A program made the position numbers and the translations under genes. The notes below the pieces were generated by a model that searched no databases, was not told the origin of the DNA, and was given only the letters and a program-made list of their open reading frames with translations. This document shows positions 20,460-31,700 of a DNA stretch of 64,000 bases, piece by piece. The stretch is from Lepus europaeus. Lineage: Eukaryota > Chordata > Mammalia > Lagomorpha > Leporidae. The DNA lies in assembly GCF_033115175.1 (NCBI RefSeq), contig NC_084839.1, positions 43,137,501-43,201,500 of the forward strand, given 5' to 3'. Position 1 is the first letter of the stretch. Every line of letters begins with the position of its first letter.

Positions 20460-21560
20460 TTTAACCTGGGCTTCCGTTTTTCTGTGGCTGTTGTCTCCTG
20501 TCATCTGTCTTGACTCATTCCCCTCAGCTTCTCAGCCTGCTCCCTGGTTTCTTCCCCACCAAACTACTGAAACTGCGCTCTCCATGCAAGTCCAGTGGTC
20601 TCTTCTTTGACCGCTGCTTTCACCCTAGTTGGCCTCCCAATGCGATTCATCGGTCACCCACTCCCATTTAGAAATACTTTCTTGTTTTCTGACCCCACAC
20701 TTCCTGGGTTGCCCTCTCTCTCAGCTTCTTTTACTGGCTCCTCATGCTCTGCTCAACCTATAAATAATCAAAGTAGCCACCGTTCTGTCCTGAGCCTCCT
20801 GTGTCTGTCAACCCATGGTGTGTGACTTCATTTAGTCCTGTGCTTTAGGGCTTTATAAACTGCATTTATGTGCAGCTGACTCTGAAATTAATGTCTCCAG
20901 ACACCACCTCTCCCTGGAATTCCTAACTCCTAAATCGCTGCCTACTTGACGTCTCCACATGAAGGTCTAACAGGCATCTCAGCCGAACCATGGCCCCCAA
21001 CATCTTCATTTTCCCCTCCAAACCTGCGCGTTTCTTGGTCGTGCTCATTTTTGGAAATGTCGGTTATTCATGCAGCTATCCAGGCTTATATTCCGGGAGC
21101 TGTTCTCGATTTCTCTTGCTACCTTACCTTTTTAGCTGATCCTTGTGTTACTAGAGACAGCTGGATCAGAGGTCCTTGTCTTTGCCTTATAAAAGAATTT
21201 CAGACGTGTGACAGAGTAGCAGTAAGCAAGGCAGCAGTGTTTAATGAAGAGAATTACACGTGATAGAGTGGGCAGGCGACTCAGCGAAGAACTGACAGCC
21301 CAGCCTGCATTCAGACTGGAGTATAACTGCAGGTCTGCTTCCATGGTGTGCTTCTGCCCTTCTCTCCTTGTCCAATATCCCAGCGCATAAAAGATCCATT
21401 TTTGTTCTACAGCCCCTTACAGACAAAGGCTAATGCCTACCTGCCTTACACTTCAGCAAACCCTGTTGATGCTAACAGAATCGAACCTGAGTCCTTTACA
21501 TCTTTCCACCTCTGCTACTGCCATTCTAGTCCAAGGAGCCATCGTCCACTATGAGACTGC
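20460..21560 (+). repeat. Ancient LINE-1-like remnant, interrupted
   Basis: Blocks such as CTGCCTACTTGACGTCTCCACATG, GGTCTAACAGGCATCTCAGCC and AGTCCAAGGAGCCATCGT recall an old L1M-type 3' region common in placental genomes. The match is interrupted between about 21136 and 21380. Identification is from memory of the consensus. Confidence 0.5.
21136..21380 (-). repeat. Candidate old LTR fragment
   Basis: On the minus strand ATTAAACACTGCTGCCTTGC is followed by CTACTCTGTCACACGTCTGAAATTC and a GACAAGGACCTCTGA end. This looks like the R/U5 part of an old LTR inserted in the LINE remnant. Boundaries are uncertain. Confidence 0.35.
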
Positions 21561-21754
21561 TTGAAAGCTTCCTACCCCACTTCCACCCTTGCCTTCCCAT
21601 GATCCATGAGTGAGAAGCCACCTGTCACTTGTAGCTAAACCCATTCACATTGGCAAGTAATTTGGTACCAGAAGCAGGATGCTGAAAATATGTACTAAAA
21701 TATGGAACTGGCTAACTGGTGATTAAGATAACCAGTGGTAAAGACTCCATTCTA

Positions 21755-22076
21755 GGGCCGGTGCTGTGGCATAGAGGGTAAAGCCACTGCCTGAAGTGCT
21801 GGCATCCCATCTGGGCACTGGTTCAAGTCCTGGCTACTCCACTTCTGACCCAGCTCTCTGCTATGGCCTGGGAAAGCAGTACAAGATGGCCTTAGTCCCT
21901 GGGCCCCTGCACCCACATGGGAGACCTGGAAGAACCTCCTGGCTCCTGGCTTCAGATAGGAACAGCTCCGGCAGTTGCAGCCATCTGGGGAGTGAACCAG
22001 CAGATGGAAGACTTCTCTCTCTGACTCTGCCTCTGCCTCTCTGTAACTCTGCCTTTCAAATAGATCTTTAGAAAAA
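21755..22076 (+). mobile_element. C-repeat SINE with imperfect target duplication
   Basis: AAGACTCCATTCTA (21741-21754) against AAGACTCAATTCTA (22077-22090), 13 of 14 identical. The copy runs GGGCCGGTGCTGTGGCATAG to TAGATCTTTAGAAAAA. Confidence 0.92.
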
Positions 22077-22126
22077 AAGACTCAATTCTAAACTTTTAGA
22101 CTGTATTCTAAAAGTCCTAATAAGTG

Positions 22127-22449
22127 CCCAGCACCGCGGCTCACTAGGCTAATCCTCCACCTGCGGTGCCGGCATACCGGGTTCTAGTCCCAGTTGCCCC
22201 TCTTCCAGTCCAGCTTTCTGCTATGGCCCGGGAAGGCAGTGGAGGATGGCCCAAGTGCTTGGGCCCTGCACCCGCATGGGAGACCAGGAGAAGCACCTGG
22301 CTCCTGGCTTTGGATCAGCACGGTGCGCCGACCGCAGCACACTGGCCGCAGCAGCCATTGGGGGTGAACCAAAGGAAAAGGAAGACCTTTCTCTCTGTCT
22401 GTCTGTCTCTCTCTCACTGTCCACTCTGCCTGTCAAAAAAAAAAAAAAA
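22127..22449 (+). mobile_element. Young C-repeat SINE
   Basis: Target duplication AAAGTCCTAATAAGTG (22111-22126) against AAAGTCTTAATAAGTG (22450-22465). Part of the B-box region (after CGGGTTCTAGTCCC) is shortened compared with other copies. Confidence 0.93.
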
Positions 22450-22506
22450 AAAGTCTTAATAAGTGACTTATTGAGCACTAAACTGTCAGATTAGAGAGCA
22501 TTGGCT

Positions 22507-22524
22507 TTTTTTTTTTTTTTTTTT
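22507..22524 (+). repeat. T homopolymer
   Basis: About 18 T without a recognised SINE body attached. Confidence 0.7.
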
Positions 22525-22584
22525 AGAACTTTTGGCAATCTCCTTCAAGGGAGATGGCAAATTAGCTAAGAAATAACTAACTAA

Positions 22585-22888
22585 TGGGCTGGTGTTGTGG
22601 CCCAGTAGATTAAGCACCCACTTGCGACAACCTGCATCCCTTATCAGAGTTGAGGCCTAAGTTCCAGCATTCTGCTTCCAGTCCAGCTCCCTCCCAGTGT
22701 ATCTGGGAAAGGAGCAGATGATGGCCCAGGTGCTTGGGCTCCTGCCACCTGTGTGGGAGTTCCAGATGGAGTTCCAGGCTCCTGGCTTCAGTCTGGCCCA
22801 GTCCCAGCTGTTGCAGCCATTTGAGGAGTAAACTCCCAGATGAAAGATTTCTCTCTCTGCCTTTCAAATAAATAAATCTTTTTAAAGG
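22585..22888 (+). repeat. C-repeat SINE, old
   Basis: GGGCTGGTGTTGTGGCCCAG to TTTCAAATAAATAAATCTTTTTAAA; diverged in the middle. Confidence 0.85.
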
Positions 22889-23144
22889 TTGGGATGGCGA
22901 GGAAGAGCTGATTTGAAAGCAGAGATTAAAGAAAGTAAGGACTTGGTAAGCAAAGATTAAAGAGATGACTTGGTGATTGCCAGCAGCCTAGTGTCAATTA
23001 GGCAAGAATCCCATAATGTGGAGACTTGAAATAATTGATTTACTTTATGCACCAAAGCTGAAACCAGCACAAGTGGAGAGAGAAAATAAGCAGCTGTATC
23101 AGGAGATGAGACTGAGGCCACTGGTAGACATTTACGAAGTTGCC

Positions 23145-23405
23145 AGTTTTCTGCTATTAAAAGCAATGCTACTTTGAACATCAGAGGACCTCTCTTTTAG
23201 TGCACATCTGTTCACATTTCTGGGAGGTATTTAGCGAAGAGTGGAAGTTACAGAGAACACAGACGTTCAGCTTGGTTAGATACTGCCAGTACTTTCCCCA
23301 GCAGTTGTGTCAATCAGTGATACACTCCAGCAGAAGCATGTACGGATTCTGGTGTTCCGCGTTTTCCCCAACACTTGGTACTTTCCATCTTTGCATTTTA
23401 GCGAA
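23145..23405 (+). repeat. Ancient LINE-1-like fragment
   Basis: The order TTTGAACATC, TTCACATTTCTGGGAGGTATTT, GAGTGGAAGTTAC, TACTGCCAGTACTTTCCCCAG and CCCCAACACTTGGTA follows an old L1 3' segment known from many mammals. There are many substitutions. Confidence 0.5.
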
Positions 23406-23468
23406 GAACTTGTCTTCTGGTTTAAATCTGCAGGCCTTGAGAAGCCACATCTGGACCTGAATGAGAGG

Positions 23469-23844
23469 TGCTAGGGCTTGAATATGGTTTGTCATATTGC
23501 AAGGTGGTTGCCAGGGTGGTGGTGTGGGAAGGCAGGCCTCTGACAGGTGGTTAGGTCGTTAAGAGGCGTCAATGCCTTTCTTTTAGGAATGGCATAACTC
23601 TAGAGGGGCTGGATTCCTTACGCAACAGGGAAGTGTAAAGAACGCGGGCCCTGGTGTTTCCTGTCCTCCGCACATGCCTGCTGTCCTTCCTTTTTCTACC
23701 ATGAACGGGGGCAGCACAAATTCCTTGCCAATGCCGTGCTCTTAGACTTCCCAGCCTCCAGCACGTTGAGCCAAAATAACGTCTTTCCTTTATAAATTAC
23801 CCAGTCTCGGGTCCTTTGTTACAGCAATGGCAGTAGACTAAACA
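23469..23844 (+). repeat. MLT1/MST-type MaLR solo LTR
   Basis: Starts TGCTAGGGCTTGAATATGGT, contains GGTGGTTAGGTCGTTAAGAGG, AGACTTCCCAGCCTCCAGCAC and TTTATAAATTACCCAGTCTCGG, and ends GCAGTAGACTAAACA. This is the ERVL-MaLR LTR pattern. It is very old and non-coding; no internal viral sequence adjoins it. Confidence 0.85.
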
Positions 23845-23849
23845 AAGGA

Positions 23850-26490
23850 CCTGCACCTGGACACCAAGCAGCATGGAGGAACTGGTGAGATTTGGGGGAT
23901 ACCTCCTCTGTACAGTCCACATAAAATGCATATGTAAAGAGGGACGTGTGGGGGCTTTGGGTAACTAAAGAGTTGTGCCAGACACACTCGTGAAGCTCGC
24001 TGTGTGCTAGCCCAGTTTCCATTTTCCTATCCTTTTCGTTCCAGCTTTTCCTTTTCTCTCCTGCACATCTCCACAATTGCGGCTGAAAAAACACTCTCCC
24101 ATGTTTGCTTCTGCATTGAGACAGCCAGGTGACACAGTTCTAGGCATGATCCCTAAGGAGAATTTGAGCCATTTTATTTTTCTGATAGAGACCGTGAGAT
24201 GTGCAGACCTTTCCCCTGCTGAATGGGGGATGTAGCAGTTGAGCAGTCATCCTCCAACGATGAAGAGAAGTCACCAAGAATTTCAGAAAGGCTGTCCAGT
24301 GCTGTGGAGCTGCCAAACCAGCACCAGCAGCTGCCGGCCTCCGGGTATCTTGTGATGTGGGGAGAATTCCTGTTTGTTTAAGTCACTCTGAGAAAGTTAC
24401 TTGCAGTCCAAAGCATTCCTAAGTGATGCAGAGGTCAAACAAGATGCAGATGGAATTTATGGGTCCAAGGTCACCGGGGCCTCAGAGAGCAATTTATGAG
24501 GAGCGCTGGGCAGCAGCCAGATGGCAGGGGCCGATGAATGGCTAGCAAGGTCAACGCTGGGCACAGCGAGTACGGGCAAGTCTTCAGGACAGGGCCGCAA
24601 AGGGACAGGAAGAGAAAAGGCCGTAGCAAGGAGACACGGGACCTAGAAGGGTTGTCCTTAGGGTAGAAGGCCTTGTGTATATTTAAATTATTTTGGGAAG
24701 AAGCCAGTGAAGACAGTGCTATGGAAAAGGCATCAGAGGGGACAAAATTGAAAGGACGAGGTGACCAGAAGACAGGAGAGAAAGGACCAAAGGCCAGATG
24801 GGAGTTAGCCGGAGATTCAAGAGGCATGGTTATTTTCTGAGAGCGCTGTGATTGAGAGACAGCTAGAAAATAAAAATAAAACAGTAAACCAGTAAAAAAG
24901 CAACTTCCTGTTTCTCCATTCCCAACTCTTCTGCCACCTGGTAGCTGCTGTTCGAGACCACACCAGGGCTGAGTAGGGGGATGGCTTGGGGAGTGGCAGT
25001 TTTTCCCTTTGATAGGATCATATGTTGGCTCCCCCATGCCCATCTGTTTGGTGTTTAAAGCTGATTGACTCGTGGAAGCTCTCATAATGTTCCCCTGTTG
25101 GGGCTCTCGCTGTGGTTCCCACGACATATGGGCAGCTCCTCTCTTACAGTGGGCTCCTGGACCTCTCGGTATCTCAGTCTGCCTTCCAGAGACTTCCTTT
25201 TGGGCAGCATTCCTGTATGATCCCAAGCTGCTGGCTCAGGGCCCGTGAGTTGGGTCAGGGTTGGAAGGCATCTGGGCAGATTCAGGCAAGCCCTGAAAGG
25301 CCCAGTAGGGAAGCGGCACAGTGCAGAAACACTACTCAGGGAGTTGTCTGGAAGGTGGGCCTAAGGCAGCATCCTCAGGAGTGCTGCCAACCCCAGTGGT
25401 TCAGGGAAGAGGTGAGAGGCCCTGAATCCTCCCAGTGAGGCGTGAGAATGAAGCAAGCAGATGAGACCTGGTGACGGAGTTGAGGAGGATACAAAGGACA
25501 AGGACCTGGCAACGAGAGGCCACGGCAGACTTCTGACAACAGGAGCCAGCTGTGAAAAGGAAAAACCTAGAGGCAGGCAGCATTGGGGAAACTTCAAAAT
25601 GGAGTTGGCAGGTCAGTCAGGGAACAGGACTTAGGCGAGTCTCCAGTGGCAGCCTGGGAATGTGAACTTCTGACCAAAGGCACCTGGAATGGCCAGATAA
25701 TTGCGCTGAGTCCAGAGATTCAAGATCTTGTCAATTTCGACTGGTCTGTACATCCTTTTCTTCATCGGCTGCCAGTCTCAGAACTCCTGTTCTTTCTCAG
25801 CCCCTGTAGAAATTTCCCATTAAGGAAGTTGTCCTGCTTACTAACTGAGCGCTGCGCACCCACACACACTGCTGATCTTCCTGTCTCCTTCAGAACACTC
25901 ACTCAGAGCCATCTGAGTGTGGCTCTCCCAATTCCTAGGGCCTCAAGAAAGCTCTTTTCCTCTTATGGTTTTGGAGCTTTACCTGACGAGCACAGCACGT
26001 GCAGAAAGCCGAGTTGTGCACCACAAGGGAGCTGACCCAGTGGGTTGCATTTCCCCACCTCCCCAGTCAGCTGGGTTGGGACTTCACCTTTCTCCTTCTG
26101 TTATTCGTATTTCTGATAAGGGCGAATTACAGTGCTTGAAAGCTGGGAATTCTGACCTGTTGTATCGGGATGTTCTAAATTCAGATAAGCGGTAAATGGG
26201 GTGGTGAGAATGATGGTCATTTGCATTTAATGCCCCTGCTTCTTCTACCCCTGACTTTATCCAAGAACACATCACTCTGGATGGAAAGTACTATGACTTC
26301 TGATTTCTTTAAAGTTCTAAATGCATGTGCCTTCCCCTAGCGCATCAAAGACATTAGCATTCCTCAGTATCCCCTTTGTCTCTCTCCTACCCTCTCCCCA
26401 ACAAATCATGTTGTTCTTGTTTGAGATTTCATTCAAGGTAAATTCTTATTTTCTTCAGTCTTAGCTTTGTTTTCCAAAATAAATAAATTT
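23850..26490. other. Unassigned intergenic sequence
   Basis: 2.6 kb without a recognised SINE, a notably SINE-poor block here. The longest frame (minus 24471-25226) has no recognisable protein features. A conserved regulatory role is possible but nothing in the sequence proves it. Confidence 0.45.
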
Positions 26491-26499
26491 ATCAAAATT

Positions 26500-27060
26500 T
26501 TGTAACATCCTGACATCCTGTATCTCTTGATGGTTCTCTTGCATTTGCTTATATTGTTGGAACATTTCCTTTGAAGGTATTTTCAGTGTGGGTTTTGTGG
26601 GGCAAACTTCTGAGGCCTTGTATGCCTGAGAGTATTTTTATTACTCCCTTGTATTGGCATGAAAAGTTTTATTTATTTATTTATTTATTTATTGACAGAT
26701 AGAGTTAGACAGTGAGAGAGAGAGACAGAGAGAAAGGTCTTCCATTGGTTCACCCCCTAAATGGCCGCCATGGCCAGTGTGCTGCGCCGATCCGAAGCCA
26801 GGATCCAGGTGCTTCCTCCCGGTCTCCCATGCGGGTGCAGGGCCCAAGCACTTGGGCCATCCTCCACTGCACTCCTGGGCCACAACAGAGAGCCGGACTG
26901 GAAGAGGGGCAACCAGGACAGAATCCGGCGCCCTAACCGGGACTAGAACCTGGTGTGCCGGCGCTGCAAGCGGAGGATTAGTCAAGTGAGCTACAGCGCC
27001 AGCCTACATGAAAAGTTTTATAAAACTTCCTTTTCCTTCAGTACTTTAACAAATAAATAT
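26500..27060 (+). repeat. Probable ancient LINE-1 fragment hosting a SINE
   Basis: AT-rich sequence with CCTTTGAAGGTATTTTCAGTG, TGCCTGAGAGTATTTTTATTAC and, after the SINE, TTCCTTTTCCTTCAGTACTTTAAC recalls an old L1 3' region. Weak evidence. Confidence 0.35.
26673..27006 (-). mobile_element. C-repeat SINE, young type
   Basis: CATGAAAAGTTTTAT is repeated exactly at 26658-26672 and 27007-27021. The antisense copy ends GAGCTACAGCGCCAGCC. Confidence 0.93.
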
Positions 27061-27073
27061 AAGGTCATAAGAA

Positions 27074-27101
27074 ATATATATATATATATATATATATATA
27101 A
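27074..27101 (+). repeat. (AT)n microsatellite
   Basis: About 13 TA units. Likely variable and prone to hairpin formation. Confidence 0.9.
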
Positions 27102-27169
27102 TCTAAAAAGATGGGGAAAGGGGGCATCTGACAAAAATCAGTGTTCATTCATGTTTTAAAAAAACTTGG

Positions 27170-27513
27170 CCAGCGCCGCGGCTCAATAGGCTAATCCTCC
27201 ACCTTGCGGCGCTGGCACACCAGATTCTAGTTCCATTCAGGATGCTGGATTCTGTCCCGGTCACTCCTCTTCCTGTCCAGCTCTCTGCTGTGGCCCGGGA
27301 GTGCAGTGGAGGATGGCCTAAGTGCTTGGGCCCTGCACCCATACGGGAGACCAGGAGAAGCACCTGGCTACTGGCTTTGGATCAGCGTGGTACGCCGGCC
27401 ACAGCACGCTGGCCACAGCGGCCATTGGAGGGTGAACCAACGGCAAAAGGAAGACCTTTCTCTCTGTCTCTCTCTCACTGTCCACTCTGCCTGTCAAAAA
27501 AAAAAAAAAAAAC
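27170..27513 (+). mobile_element. Young C-repeat SINE
   Basis: Sense copy from GGCCAGCGCCGCGGCTCAATAGG to CTGTC plus about 17 A. An extra GATGCTGGATTCTG segment variant sits near 27241. Confidence 0.91.
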
Positions 27514-27584
27514 CTCAGCAGACCAGAAATAGAAGAATATTCTCTCCACCTGGTCAAAGTCATCTAACAAAAGATATCTATTAT

Positions 27585-27919
27585 TTTTTTTAAAGATTTA
27601 TTTATTTATTTGAAAGTCAAAGTTAGAGAGAGGAGAGGCAGAGAGAGAGGGGTGGGGTGGGGTCTTCCATCCTCTGGTTCACTCCCCAATTGGCCGCAAT
27701 GGCTGGAGCTGCGCTGATCCAAAGCCAGGAGCCAAGAGCTTCTTCCAGGTCTCCCACGCGGGTGCAGGGGCCCAAAGACTTGGACCATCTTCTTCTGCTT
27801 CCCCAGGCCATAGCAGAGCGCTGGATTAGAAGTGGAGCAGCTGGTCTAGAACTGGCTCCTATATGGGATGCCAGCGGTTCAGGCCACGTTGTTAACCTGC
27901 TGCGCCACAGTGCCAGCCC
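27585..27919 (-). repeat. C-repeat SINE, older subfamily
   Basis: Flanks share TATCTATTA (27565-27573 and 27927-27935). Antisense, ends GCGCCACAGTGCCAGCCCC. Confidence 0.9.
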
Positions 27920-27948
27920 CAAGAGGTATCTATTAAAAACACAACCTA

Positions 27949-28297
27949 GGCCGGCGCTGCGGCTCACTAGGCTAATCCTCCGCCTTGCGGCGCCGGCACA
28001 CCGGGTTCTAGTCCCGGTCGGGGCACCGATCCTGTCCCGGTTGCCCCTCTTCCAGGCCAGCTCTCTGCTGTGGCCAGGGAGTGCAGTGGAGGATGGCCCA
28101 AGTGCTTGGGCCCTGCACCCCATGGGAGACCAGGAGAAGCACCTGGCTCCTGCCATCGGATCAGCGCGGTGCGCTGGCAGCAGTGCGCCTACCGCGGCGG
28201 CCATTGGAGGGTGAACCAACGGCAAAGGAAGACCTTTCTCTCTGTCTCTCTCTCACTGTCCACTCTGCCTGTCAAAAATTTAAAAAAAAAAAAAAAG
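27949..28297 (+). mobile_element. Young C-repeat SINE
   Basis: CACAACCTA at 27940-27948 and 28298-28306. Intact B-box GGTTCTAGTCCCGG. Third of four C-repeats packed within 1.7 kb. Confidence 0.93.
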
Positions 28298-28306
28298 CAC
28301 AACCTA

Positions 28307-28918
28307 ATAAAAGATATGAAGTGGAAGAATGTATGCTTTTCCTCTAACATCAGGAACAAAGCAAGATGTCCACCTTCAACTTTTCTGTTGAGAAGGTGTT
28401 CTAGCATATTCATTATACTGCCATTTCAAGCCTTTGCAGCGAAAGATATAAAGGCATAGCTTAGAAGAAAAGAGAGAAGGGAGAGAGGGAGAAGGAAAAA
28501 CTGGAGAGCTCTCTGAGAAGAATAAGTTTTTGGAGCTTTTGGTTTTGTAATTGGGTGGAGGCAGGCTAAGTGATCAGCTGGCACCTAGGAGAATCCAGTC
28601 TGGGAAGTGTGCCCTTGGGCAGGCTGCCTGGGCTGGTCAGAAAGAAACAATTTCAGTTACTGAAAGATTCCTCTGGTGACCTGGAGATTTGAACTGAACT
28701 ATTCACGGAGACCCATGCTACAATGTTGGACCAGGTCGGCACTGTGTCCCTCCTCTGAAGTTCTTGGCCCTTCTCATGCATTTTGTAATTTTAGATGATG
28801 AGTTCATTTTCAGTGGGGCTTTGTGTAGGGGAATCGTGTGTGGCATGGGTTGAAGGTGTGTTTCCTCAGATTGTATATTTGCTTCTACAGGCCTGCTTTA
28901 TGGTTTTGTTTTTGTTTT
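28307..28918. other. Unassigned intergenic sequence
   Basis: Purine-rich stretch near 28465-28500 (AGAGAGAAGGGAGAGAGGG). No gene seen. Confidence 0.4.
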
Positions 28919-29247
28919 TTTGGTTTTTTTTTGACAGGCAGAGTGGACAGTGAGAGAGAGACAGAGAGAAAGGTCTTCCTTTTTCCATTGGTTCGCCCTC
29001 CAATGGCTGCCGTGGCCGGCGCACTGTGGCCGGCGCACCGCGCTGATCCAAAGCCAGGAGCCAGGTGCTTATCCTGGTCTCCCATGCGAGTGCAGGGGCC
29101 CAAGGACTTGGGCCATCTTCTACTGCTTTCCCAGGCCATAGCAAAGAGCTGGACTGGAAGAGGAGCAGCCGGGACTAGAACCGGTGCCCATATGGGATGC
29201 CGGTGCTGCAGGCAGGGGATTAATCTACTGTGTCACAGAGGCAGCCC
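28919..29247 (-). repeat. Mosaic C-repeat SINE (young 3' half, older-type 5' half)
   Basis: The tail half is the young type (TTGACAGGCAGAGTGGACAGTGAG, GCGCACCGCGCTGATCC). The head half is the older type (CCCATATGGGATGCCGGTGC, CAGGCAGGGGATTAATCTAC). GTGGCCGGCGCACxG is duplicated in the middle near 29012-29041. Confidence 0.85.
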
Positions 29248-29278
29248 CGCTAAAGTCCATTAAAGCACTAAGTCCTCA

Positions 29279-29572
29279 GGCCACTGATATGGTGTAGTGG
29301 GTTGAGGCTGCCTGAAATGCCAGATCCCATATTCTAGCCTAGGCTGCTCTGCTTCCAATCTAGCTTCCTGCTAATGTGCCTGGGAAGGCAGCAGAGGATG
29401 GCCCAAGTACTTGGACCCCTGCCACCCAAATTGGGTGCCAGGATCCTGGCTTTGGCCTGGCCCAACTTTGACCATTGCAGCCATCTAAAAAGATGAACCA
29501 GCAGATGGAAGATCTCTGTCTCTCCATCTCTCTCTGTAATTCTGACTTTTAAATAAACAGATAAATCTTTTA
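29279..29572 (+). repeat. C-repeat SINE, old
   Basis: GGCCACTGATATGGTGTAGTGGG to TTTTAAATAAACAGATAAATCTTTT. Confidence 0.85.
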
Positions 29573-30026
29573 AAATAAATTGGAGTTCAGGGAGTTCATA
29601 GAAAATGAAAATGAGCTTGGAGGCCTGGGTGGTGGAGAAAGGCTTTACCGAGTGGGTGGGGCTGAGCTGGGCAGATCTGGGTGCTGAGTCATGAAAGTGG
29701 AGTGGGTGCCGACCATTGGCCAACCACACACCACACACTGCACGCTGCAGTCTGAGTCCTCACACGTGACAGTCTCTCCGTGTACAGAACGTTCCATCAC
29801 GATCAGCTCTGCAACTCCCACGTGACTTTTCAACGTCATATTCACTACAGACACAGAAGTAATCATTCTTTTTGGAGTTTCTCCAGCCAACGCTGATCCA
29901 AAAACAGTCAAACCCTCTGATTATTCATCAACTGTTTCATCATCTTGTAGGTGATCAGGATAAGTGTTTCTGGGATATACTCAAGGACATGGAAAGTAGG
30001 ATCATGTTAAAAAGCACTTCTTTTAT
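29573..30026. other. Unassigned intergenic sequence
   Basis: Contains two CACGTGA motifs (29762 and 29818 areas) and a short AT-rich end. No gene recognised. Confidence 0.35.
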
Positions 30027-30290
30027 CCAGCCCTGTTGCTCTGCTTCTGATCCAGCTGCTTGCTAATGCACCAGGGAAAGCAACAAATGATGGCCCAAAT
30101 ACTCGGAACTCTACCACGCTGTGAGAGACCCAGATGGAGTTCCTGGCTTCTGGCTTCAGTGTGGCCTGGCCCAGCCTTGACCCTCGTGGCCATTTGGGGA
30201 GTTAACCAGTGAATGGAAGATCTCTTTCTATCTTTCTCTGTCTCCCTCTATGTCTCTCTCTTACTCTGCCCTTCCAATTAAAAAAATATA
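30027..30290 (+). repeat. C-repeat SINE, 5'-truncated
   Basis: Begins in the body (CCAGCCCTGTTGCTCTGCTTC) and lacks the tRNA-like head. The tail is CTTCCAATTAAAAAAAT. Confidence 0.8.
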
Positions 30291-31240
30291 TAATTTTTTA
30301 AAAAGACTTGGCAGATTATTCTTTTTTTCAGGGAGGAGTAATGGTCTGAATGATAGAAATGGATCTTCTGGAAGAGCTTTTGGTTTTAGGAGCTAATATT
30401 CAAAGGGGAGTCCAGAGTATTTGTGTGAATCTCTCGTTACCACTGACAGCTCATCCTCTACTGTTGGGAGGCAGGGTAGGAGACGAGGACATTTCCAATG
30501 TCTTCCTGGGGGTCAGTACCAGAATAGCAAGAGGATCTTAAGAAATAGTCATACCCTGTTGAGGTCAAGAGGAGAATTTCCAGTAAAATGCTACCATGCA
30601 TTTGGCCTTATTTTTCTTGCAAGGTTCATTTCAGTTACAAATGTTTCAAGAAAAGCTCACAGACCCTCATACCCTTCAGCCTTCATAATCAAACTCTTTC
30701 TTTGCTGCTCTGAGTGTGGTTCGGGAAGTGAAATCCAGAGTGTATGTGAAGCACTCTGCCTTTGTTTTCACGCTGAGATGGGCACAAACAACACCTGTAC
30801 CCCTGCTGGGTACTGCACACATCCTAAGTGTGGACTTCAGGCCAGGAGGTCACAGCTGGCTGGGCAGCCAGGAGGCAGGTGGGGCAGCTGCAGTGGCGTG
30901 GTCACAGCTCCTGCTGTGGGAGAGGTCCCTTTGTCAAGGGGAACAACTCTTCTCTGAAACATCTCCCTCTTCCTGTTGACAGCAGGCTGCCTGGGCCTTG
31001 CCTGGGGCTCAAGTCGCTACCCACAGATTCCTCTGAGTGTCTTAGGTGAATCCTTGGAAAGAAGGATCTGGTTGAGCCCATCTTTTTGTGCAAAGCCCTG
31101 GGTCGCAGCTAATAAATTCATGGGAGATCTGGCTCCCTTGTGGCCCAAAGGACAGGGCCTCTAGCATGGAATGATGCTGCTTAGTCAGGGGCAGATTCTC
31201 CTAGATGGTGGGCAGGTGACAGAGCAGGCCTAACGCTGCA
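30291..31240. other. Unassigned intergenic sequence
   Basis: No repeat or gene recognised. Open frames such as plus 30421-30957 have no recognisable domain. Confidence 0.4.
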
Positions 31241-31254
31241 CTGATGGTAGCCTC

Positions 31255-31605
31255 CTTTTTTTTTTTCCTATTTTTAAAAATATTTATGTATTTATATATT
31301 TATTTATTTGAAAGGCAGAGTTACAGAGAGAGAGAGAGATCTTTCATTTGTTGGTTCACTCCCCCAAATGGCTGTAATGACCAGGGCAAAGCAAAATCTA
31401 GGAGCTTCATCAGGGTCTCCTTCCTGTTTGCAGGAGTCCAGGTACTTGGGCCACCTTCCTCTGCTTTCCCAGGCACATTATCAAGGAGCTGGATCTGAAA
31501 TGGAGCAGCCAGGACTCGAACAACGCCCATGTGGGATGCTGGCTCTGAGGGCCACTGATGGTACACTGATGGTACATCCCATATGGGATGCCAAAGCGCC
31601 GGCCC
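31255..31605 (-). mobile_element. C-repeat SINE with 14-bp target duplication
   Basis: CTGATGGTAGCCTC at 31241-31254 and 31606-31619. Inside the head region CACTGATGGTACACTGATGGTAC is a small tandem duplication that resembles the target sequence itself. Confidence 0.9.
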
Positions 31606-31700
31606 CTGATGGTAGCCTCTTAAAGTCCTGTGGGGAAGTATCTCTTACAGCCACTCTGGAACTCATTTGTCTTAGCCTGAGCACCTTAAAGCCAGAGCCT

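Noticed and set aside
24471-25226. 251-codon minus-strand ORF
   Set aside because: No domain, no splice context, no codon pattern like the two real genes; chance frame.
27623-28225. 200-codon minus ORF
   Set aside because: Runs through two C-repeats; composite of repeat-derived frames.
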